From CAZNRY01 sp964575675 (GTDB lineage Bacteria > Eisenbacteria > RBG-16-71-46 > CAIMUX01 > VGJL01), in contig CAZNRY010000095.1 of NCBI GenBank assembly GCA_964575675.1, positions 1 through 15,910 of the forward strand: a DNA stretch of 15,910 bases, read 5' to 3'. The notes beneath the pieces were generated by a model that ran no database searches, was not told the DNA's origin, and saw only the letters and a list, made by a program, of their open reading frames with translations. Of this stretch, positions 8,524 through 13,204 are shown piece by piece. Position numbers and translations under genes: made by a program. Within the stretch, counting starts at the first letter, position 1. Each line of letters begins with the position of its first letter.

Positions 8524-9114
8524 TCAGGGGTCGGCTGATCTCGGGCCCCCGGATTGTGGGAACCTGCCTTCCCAAAAGCGCCGGTAGCCCTTCCGGAACC
8601 CCTCGATGTAAAACCGCTCGAAGTCACCCGGTTCGAGGACGCGATACTCCTGGAATCTCCTCAGCAGCTCCTCCCAGATCGTCTGCACGAGAATCGGTCG
8701 CCATCGGCAACTCAGTCGCAGTGGTCCCACCTGCAGCTTCCCACCCTCGAAGCTCTCGCGCAACCGGTCCGGATCCAGGGTCTGAAGGAGCTCGCGGGCC
8801 CCCTCGTGGGTCGATTGGTGGTACGCCTCTAGGAGGGCCGCATGGTGGATCTTCAGTTCCTGAAGGCCGCCCTCCAGCTCACGAAGGGCCTCCGCCCCCT
8901 CCCTCGGATCGAAGAGCCGCTCCGCGAGCTTCTCGGGGCGGATGCTGGAAGAATCGGCCTCCGAGACGGAAAGGCCGTAGACCCGGCGGAACTCCTCCAT
9001 CCCTCGCCGCATCTCGAGATAGAAGCCCAGGAGGATGAGGTTCAACTCCCCCAACCTCGGCGAAGTGGTCCGGCCGCCCGGTTGCGGGACGGGAATCACG
9101 CCCTCAGCATCCAT
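8524..9114 (-). CDS. T6SS TagH-type C-terminal domain protein without FHA domain
   Basis: This 196-residue protein resembles the C-terminal helical domain of TagH/VasC T6SS FHA proteins. Points of likeness are LLGFYLEMRRGMEEFRRVYG near the N-terminus, IRPEKLAERLFDPREGAEAL (the place of the 'NPLKF...eALR.LL' block), the helix LQELKIHHAALLEAYHQSTH, then LLQTLDPDRLRESF and a final DFERFYIEGFRKGYRRF. No FHA fold precedes it: upstream of the start is the AT-rich promoter region. I chose ATG 9114; a TTG three codons earlier (9123) would sit too close to the GGAGAGG ribosome-binding site. It is the first gene of the T6SS operon, about 78 nt before tssJ, the usual place for tagH. Likely cytoplasmic; its partner is unknown. 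The homology is remote and read by eye, so the family name is less certain than its T6SS membership. Confidence 0.68.
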   Translation of the reverse strand: MDAEGVIPVPQPGGRTTSPRLGELNLILLGFYLEMRRGMEEFRRVYGLSVSEADSSSIRPEKLAERLFDPREGAEALRELEGGLQELKIHHAALLEAYHQSTHEGARELLQTLDPDRLRESFEGGKLQVGPLRLSCRWRPILVQTIWEELLRRFQEYRVLEPGDFERFYIEGFRKGYRRFWEGRFPQSGGPRSADP

Positions 9115-9172
9115 GTTTCCCAATACCTCTCCGCTCGGGAATGGAGCGATCGGTTCTCGCGCGGACCCGTGA

Positions 9173-9200
9173 TTGACGGTACCCTATTAAGAACCATAAT
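9173..9200 (+). promoter_or_regulatory. Candidate promoter for the rightward envelope genes
   Basis: TTGACG (9173-9178) and CATAAT (9195-9200) are separated by 16 nt and each matches the sigma-70 consensus at five of six bases. Transcription would start near 9207, about 100 nt before the small membrane-protein gene at 9304. The -10 abuts the -10 of the leftward candidate, so the two face each other and could exclude one another. Confidence 0.42.
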
Positions 9201-9228
9201 ATCTAATGCGTTCGATCCATTGGGTCAA
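9200..9228 (-). promoter_or_regulatory. Candidate promoter for the T6SS operon
   Basis: Read on the minus strand, TTGACC (9228-9223) and TAGATA (9205-9200) are 17 nt apart. The -35 box matches the sigma-70 consensus at five of six bases; the -10 is only three of six, but the spot is the most AT-rich of the intergenic region, and TATTAT (9201-9196) lies next to it at a longer spacing. It would start transcription near 9193, about 80 nt before the first T6SS gene. No sigma-54 type GG-N10-GC element was found. Confidence 0.35.
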
Positions 9229-9303
9229 GGACAAGCGGATTTCGAGGCATGCCCGGCCTGGTTCCGGCCACGACAGTCCGGGCGGCGGAGGTTCTGGATC
9301 GTC

Positions 9304-9525
9304 ATGAGCGCGACAGACCGGATGGCCGCATCTCTCTCATGCCCCCGGCGACCGCCGAGATCGTCGTCGGGACCGCGATCGGCCGGCTGGCTCCCATTGG
9401 CGCTCTCCATCGTCGTTCTGGCTGTTTCCATTCTCTTGTCGCACGCCTTCTCAAACGCTCCGCTCAGGAAGATGGAGCGACTCCTGACGCCGGAACCGGC
9501 GGGGACGGGAGAAGGGCGGGGATGA
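9304..9525 (+). CDS. Small single-pass membrane protein of unknown function
   Basis: I do not recognise this 73-residue protein. It has a basic, Ser/Pro/Arg-rich N-terminus, one clear membrane segment at about residues 29-49 (WLPLALSIVVLAVSILLSHAF) and a charged tail of 24 residues. Its stop TGA (9523-9525) overlaps the ATG of the next gene (9522-9524) as ATGA. That, together with the membrane segment, is why I take this frame as coding here rather than the other plus-strand frame, which would lengthen the next protein by 91 residues of low-complexity Arg/Gly-rich sequence with no recognisable content. A GGCGGAGG lies about 12 nt before ATG 9304, rather far. It is the first gene of the rightward set. 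Topology would follow the positive-inside rule with the N-terminus in the cytoplasm. Confidence 0.55.
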   Translation: MSATDRMAASLSCPRRPPRSSSGPRSAGWLPLALSIVVLAVSILLSHAFSNAPLRKMERLLTPEPAGTGEGRG

Positions 9526-10574
9526 ACCCCTCCCCTGCGCTCGGCAGACGACCGATCTTCCGCGATGCGGGCCGCCGGACCGCGCTGTCGCCCGGTGGCC
9601 TCCTCTCCCGCTTGATCGGCATGGCGGCCTGGCGTTTGGCGCGAGCAGACTCACTACCCGTCCCTCCCCTTCGCGGGGATGAGATACCGGACAGGCCGGC
9701 ATGGACGGGTTCGCGCCTCATCCTGGCGCGCGCAACGCGTGCGTTCTCCATCGCGGCGATCTGCGGGAGCGTCTTCGCGATCGCGATTGGCGGGATTGCG
9801 ACAAGGGAGATCCGTGCGATCGAGAGAGAGCTGGTGGAGAATCCCGACGGAAACACCCTCCTCCAACAAGCGGATGAACTGGAGACGAGTCTGGCCGGGG
9901 TATGGTGGGCGCGTCTCTACCCCGGCTACCCGGAGAGAGCGGCCCGAATGGCCCAGACGATCCGAAGCGGGCGATCCGCCCTCCTCGAGGCGGCACAGGC
10001 CTACACCGATTGTGCCCGGCAGCTGTCCGCTCTTGGGCTTCCCGCAAGGCTTCTGCACGGACCCGCAATCGTGGCCCCGGTCTCAGAGGCCCTTGAGAAG
10101 GTGCCCACGCAATTCCATCGTGAGACCGTTACCTACCAACAGATTGACAGCGAGATTGGTCCCTACCTGAAGCCGGAGCAGAACCGAAGCGTCGTCCAGG
10201 GCGTCCTGGTTTCGTGCCCGCCGAACCACGGGCTGTTGATCGCCGGACTCGACGGTAAGGGGGTCACGAGGTGGAAGATCGCCGGCCCTCTTCTGCGAGG
10301 CAAGGAGTTCAAGATCACCCTCGAGCCTGTCGAGGTCGTGCGTTTGACGGATCTGTACAGACCGTCCGGAGCGACCGATTGGCAGATGGGGGATCAGTTG
10401 GATGTTCCATTCCAGAGATGGACGGACGGTCGGATTCGACTGCCTCACGGTGATCCCGGATTCGAGATCGAGTTCTCACGCGAGAGCCTCGCTCAAGCGC
10501 CAAAGTTCCCGAAGCTCTCCCCTTACGCCCGGGCCGCCATCGCGCCCATGCCGTCGAACACGCACGGTGGTTGA
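9522..10574 (+). CDS. Membrane-anchored protein of unknown function, coupled to the small membrane gene
   Basis: No family is recognised. The 350-residue protein has a basic N-terminal part, one membrane segment at about residues 75-93 (FSIAAICGSVFAIAIGGIA), then a likely helical stretch (TREIRAIERELVENP...LLQQADELETSLAG) and a C-terminal region with a beta-rich character (GVLVSCPPNHGLLIAGLDGKG, FKITLEPVEVVRLTDLY). By charge, residues 94-350 would be periplasmic. ATG 9522 has AGAAGGGCGGGG directly upstream and overlaps the preceding stop, which decides the start over a frame extension to 9249. The short motif LAGVWWARLYPGYPERAARMA after the membrane helix faintly recalls the region after the third helix of TssM; this is too weak to name it. 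Context, next to a T6SS operon and before envelope genes, suggests an envelope role. Confidence 0.75.
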   Translation: MNPSPALGRRPIFRDAGRRTALSPGGLLSRLIGMAAWRLARADSLPVPPLRGDEIPDRPAWTGSRLILARATRAFSIAAICGSVFAIAIGGIATREIRAIERELVENPDGNTLLQQADELETSLAGVWWARLYPGYPERAARMAQTIRSGRSALLEAAQAYTDCARQLSALGLPARLLHGPAIVAPVSEALEKVPTQFHRETVTYQQIDSEIGPYLKPEQNRSVVQGVLVSCPPNHGLLIAGLDGKGVTRWKIAGPLLRGKEFKITLEPVEVVRLTDLYRPSGATDWQMGDQLDVPFQRWTDGRIRLPHGDPGFEIEFSRESLAQAPKFPKLSPYARAAIAPMPSNTHGG

Positions 10575-10599
10575 CAGACTTCCGGCACGGTCAGAGAAT
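10571..10599 (+). promoter_or_regulatory. Candidate promoter for the PEGA lipoprotein gene
   Basis: A perfect TTGACA -35 box (10571-10576) is followed after 17 nt by GAGAAT (10594-10599), four of six bases of the -10 consensus. The -35 overlaps the stop codon of the preceding gene. Transcription would start near 10606, giving a leader of about 75 nt that contains the hairpin at 10647-10668. Confidence 0.42.
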
Positions 10600-10646
10600 G
10601 ACCGCGAAACTCCCCGACCTCTGTTGCGGCTAGGGCGGCCCTTTCC

Positions 10647-10668
10647 GGTTTCCGTTCTTCGGGGAACC
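10647..10668 (+). repeat. Hairpin just before the ribosome-binding site of the PEGA gene
   Basis: GGTTTCC (10647-10653) pairs with GGGAACC (10662-10668) around an 8-nt loop, with one G-U pair. The GGAGG ribosome-binding site (10673-10677) begins 4 nt later, 5 nt before the TTG start. It could influence ribosome access; no terminator T tract follows. Confidence 0.35.
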
Positions 10669-10682
10669 GCCCGGAGGATCTA

Positions 10683-11798
10683 TTGAGAGAGAGATCGCTT
10701 CGATTCGCATCGGGTAGCCTTCGACTCGCCGCCCTCGTCTTGCTTGGCGCCCTCTGCCACTCATGTGGAGGGAACAAGAAGGAACTCACCCTGACGGTCG
10801 GGGATGACGAAGGGATGCGGGTGCAGGGGATTGAGATCAGCGAAGTCGGCCCCGGAACCCGATTGGGAGTGACCGACGCGAACGGGCAGGTCAATCTGAT
10901 GCTCGCCCGTCCGAAGGATTCCCGCCTGTTCTTACGACTCAGATCCCCCGAACAGGACGGCAGACCCCTCTACGTTCTCGAGGACGAAGAGATAGAAATC
11001 ACGGATCAGGATCTGAAGAGGGGAAGACGGGTAATCCGGGTCGAACGGGGCGCGCCGCCGGACAGCATCTCCTCCGGCAGCGCCACCCTCCAGATCGTCT
11101 CAGTTCCACCGGGCGCCTCGGTCTTGATCGACGGGGACGTGAAGGGCGTCACACCGGCGTTTCTCACCGATCTCTCCACGGGTAGGATCCATGTGGGGCT
11201 GCGTCTCGACGGGTATCAGCCATGGGGTCACGATCTCCTTCTGACGGAGTCGGGCGAGACGGATACGGTGATCCTTCAGAAGATCGCCGACGTTGCGGCC
11301 TCCCTGTGGGTCGATTCCAGGCCAGCGGGCGCCGCCGTAGTGATCGACCAGCGGAGGACGGACGAGCGGACACCGGTGACGCTGACCGGTCTAACTCCGG
11401 GCCGGCACAAGGTCCGCCTTGAACTGCGGGGATACGAGGCGAATGAGACCACGGTGGAGCTAAAGGCTGGCGAGCAGGGAACCGTCAAGCTCCAGCTGCA
11501 ACCATCCCACGCCGAGGAGGGGCCGGGTAGGCAGGAAGAAGGGAAGAAACCCCTCAAGATCACCTACACCGTGAGTGCGAAACCGTGGGCGCTCGTCTAT
11601 GTCGACAACGATCCGTTCCCGCGCGGGGAGTCCGGACCCTTCACGATCTCCCTCGCGCCCGGGACGCACCGTTTCCGCTGCGTCAATAAAGAGGCGGGAA
11701 CGGATGTGATATTGAGTCACGAGGTTCCGCCCGGCGAAACCGACACGAAGCTGATCCTCGACTGGCAGAAGGGGAAGGTGACGGCGCGATCCAATTGA
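10683..11798 (+). CDS. PEGA-repeat lipoprotein
   Basis: A 371-residue exported protein starting at TTG, chosen because a strong GGAGG lies 5 nt upstream and the basic-then-hydrophobic signal sequence begins right there. The hydrophobic segment (LRLAALVLLGALCHSCGG) ends in Cys28, a probable lipid attachment site, though CHSC is an irregular lipobox. After it comes a beta-rich region with GVTDANGQVNLML, like carboxypeptidase-regulatory or similar small beta domains. Two clear PEGA repeats follow: ATLQIVSVPPGASVLIDGDV...GRIHVGLRLDGYQPW at about 138-200 and ASLWVDSRPAGAAVVID...GRHKVRLELRGYEANE at about 205-265. A third, more distant beta unit starts near YTVSAKPWALVYVDNDPF. PEGA domains are beta folds of cell-surface proteins and are also seen next to bacterial Ser/Thr kinases; no kinase is present here. 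It has its own candidate promoter and probably sits in the periplasm or outer membrane. Confidence 0.88.
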   Translation: MRERSLRFASGSLRLAALVLLGALCHSCGGNKKELTLTVGDDEGMRVQGIEISEVGPGTRLGVTDANGQVNLMLARPKDSRLFLRLRSPEQDGRPLYVLEDEEIEITDQDLKRGRRVIRVERGAPPDSISSGSATLQIVSVPPGASVLIDGDVKGVTPAFLTDLSTGRIHVGLRLDGYQPWGHDLLLTESGETDTVILQKIADVAASLWVDSRPAGAAVVIDQRRTDERTPVTLTGLTPGRHKVRLELRGYEANETTVELKAGEQGTVKLQLQPSHAEEGPGRQEEGKKPLKITYTVSAKPWALVYVDNDPFPRGESGPFTISLAPGTHRFRCVNKEAGTDVILSHEVPPGETDTKLILDWQKGKVTARSN

Positions 11799-11830
11799 CT
11801 CCTCCGCTTCGTCCGAAGCCTTGATCGATG

Positions 11831-11917
11831 ACCCATCGCCGCCAACGGGGCCAAAAACCGCGCTTCGATACCGGGACGGATTGCTCCATACTTCCCCGTT
11901 GGCCGCGGGCGATAGGT
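11831..11917. repeat. Long inverted repeat between the PEGA and CsgG-like genes
   Basis: A perfect 10-nt inverted repeat, GCCAACGGGG (11841-11850) and CCCCGTTGGC (11894-11903), extends outward after a 4-nt bulge (CGCG, 11904-11907) by ACCCATCGCC (11831-11840) against GGCGATAGGT (11908-11917), 9 of 10 pairing. The total is 19 paired bases around a 43-nt loop, in the 192-nt gap between two same-strand genes. It starts 33 nt after the PEGA stop codon. No T tract follows and no target-site duplication flanks it. It may be a transcript-end structure, a leader RNA element or a small mobile-element relic. Confidence 0.6.
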
Positions 11918-11958
11918 AAGAGGCGCTGAGACCGTCTCGTGCCTCACGAATCGACTGG

Positions 11959-11974
11959 CCGGGCCATCGCCCGG
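11959..11974 (+). repeat. Short GC hairpin before the ribosome-binding site of the CsgG-like gene
   Basis: CCGGGC (11959-11964) and GCCCGG (11969-11974) form a perfect 6-bp stem with a 4-nt CATC loop. The GGAGGGGGG ribosome-binding site starts at about 11978, so the stem stands just before it in the leader. Confidence 0.35.
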
Positions 11975-11990
11975 TTCGGAGGGGGGATTC

Positions 11991-13166
11991 ATGAACCCGA
12001 TCATTCACCCGCGAACTTCCCGCAGTGACCTCGGATTGCATTTCCGGTTATGCGCGGCGACCCCGTCGAACCTGCGTCGCGGCGCGCACGCCGCGGCAGG
12101 GTCGATCTTTGGGATCTCGATTCTGCTCGCCGCCGCCCTTCTCGGGCCGCCGCCTCCGGCCCAGGCGCAATCCACCCCAGGCACTTCGGCAGAAAGAGTA
12201 TGCGATGCCTACTGGTCTCAGGAGTACGACCAGGCGCTCAAGCTGGCTACCCAGGTTCTGGCGGCCGCAGACGTGGTCACGCAAGAGAAGATCGAAGCGT
12301 ACAAATGCCTGGCATGCACCTATGTTGCCAAACGCCAGCTTGCTCCGGCCCGGGGGTCGATTTCCGAGATGCTCGCCGCCGATCCGGCGGCCCGATTCAC
12401 TCCCCCGTACACCTATCCCCCGCCGGTCATCGATCTCTATCACGCCGTGAGGGACAGCCTGCATTCGGGCACTGTTGATATCCAGACCGTCGCGGTCGGC
12501 GACTTCGAGGACAACTCCCCCTACAAGGGGAAGTTCAAGGACTACGACTTCTCCCTGTTCCGCCTTGCGCTGGTTCACACGGTGATGGCCGACCTCGCCG
12601 AAGCGACGCCTCTGAAGATCGTCGATCGTCAGCGGACCGAGCAGCTCTTGAAGGAGGTCCAACTCGGACAATCGGGGTTCGCGAATCCCGATCAAGCGGT
12701 CCGCTCCGGGCAGATGCTCGGCGCGCAGACGTTCATCTTTGGACAGTTCATGGTTCTCTCAAAGAACAAGGTTCGTATCGACGCCCGCGTCGTCCACACG
12801 GCGACGGGACAGGTAATTCTGACCCGTCAGGTCACGGGCGATTTCGGCGGCGATCCAGAGAAGTTCCTCGCCCTCGAGCGCGAGCTGGTCCTGGCGCTTG
12901 CTTCCGGGATCGGCGAAATCCTGGCCGGCGGCGGACAGAAGATCGGGCTGGATCGGATGATCGGAAACTACTTCGACGGGAAGCAGGCCTCGATCAAGGG
13001 ACGCGAGAACTACGTCGAGAGCAAATTCAAGACCGCCGAGGCGCTCGAGATGGAGGATACCGGGGACTACAAGGGGGCGAAAACCGCCTGGAAGCGGGTC
13101 CTCGACATGGACCCGGGCAATGAGATCGCCGGCCTGAGATTGCGGGCATTGAACACGATGGGTTAG
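11991..13166 (+). CDS. Exported CsgG-like protein with TPR-like flanks
   Basis: A 391-residue exported protein. ATG 11991 has a strong GGAGGGGGG ribosome-binding site 5 nt upstream. The N-terminus is long for a signal peptide (about 36 residues, basic), followed by a hydrophobic stretch at about 37-51 (GSIFGISILLAAALL) and a probable signal-peptidase site after AQA near 57-59. No lipobox is seen. Residues about 67-135 look like TPR-type helices, ending in ADPAARFTPPYTYPPPVIDLY. The middle, about 164-310, has the pattern of CsgG/FlgO-like domains: IQTVAVGDFEDNSP, then LKIVDRQRTEQLLKEVQLGQSG, AVRSGQMLGAQTFIFGQF, RIDARVVHTATGQVI and an end helix before GEILAGG. A C-terminal TPR-like helix pair (EALEMEDTGDYKGAKTAWKRVLDMDPGN, about 350-377) closes it. 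CsgG forms the outer-membrane curli pore; lacking a lipid anchor, this protein is more likely a periplasmic or envelope scaffold than a true CsgG channel. Confidence 0.78.
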   Translation: MNPIIHPRTSRSDLGLHFRLCAATPSNLRRGAHAAAGSIFGISILLAAALLGPPPPAQAQSTPGTSAERVCDAYWSQEYDQALKLATQVLAAADVVTQEKIEAYKCLACTYVAKRQLAPARGSISEMLAADPAARFTPPYTYPPPVIDLYHAVRDSLHSGTVDIQTVAVGDFEDNSPYKGKFKDYDFSLFRLALVHTVMADLAEATPLKIVDRQRTEQLLKEVQLGQSGFANPDQAVRSGQMLGAQTFIFGQFMVLSKNKVRIDARVVHTATGQVILTRQVTGDFGGDPEKFLALERELVLALASGIGEILAGGGQKIGLDRMIGNYFDGKQASIKGRENYVESKFKTAEALEMEDTGDYKGAKTAWKRVLDMDPGNEIAGLRLRALNTMG

Positions 13167-13204
13167 GACGGGCGGAACGAATCGGGTGCGGACGGCCGCG
13201 CCCT

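Noticed and set aside
11799..11990. Possible cyclic-di-GMP or other riboswitch before the CsgG-like gene
   Set aside because: Conserved riboswitch core sequences known to me are absent; only the inverted repeats are supported.
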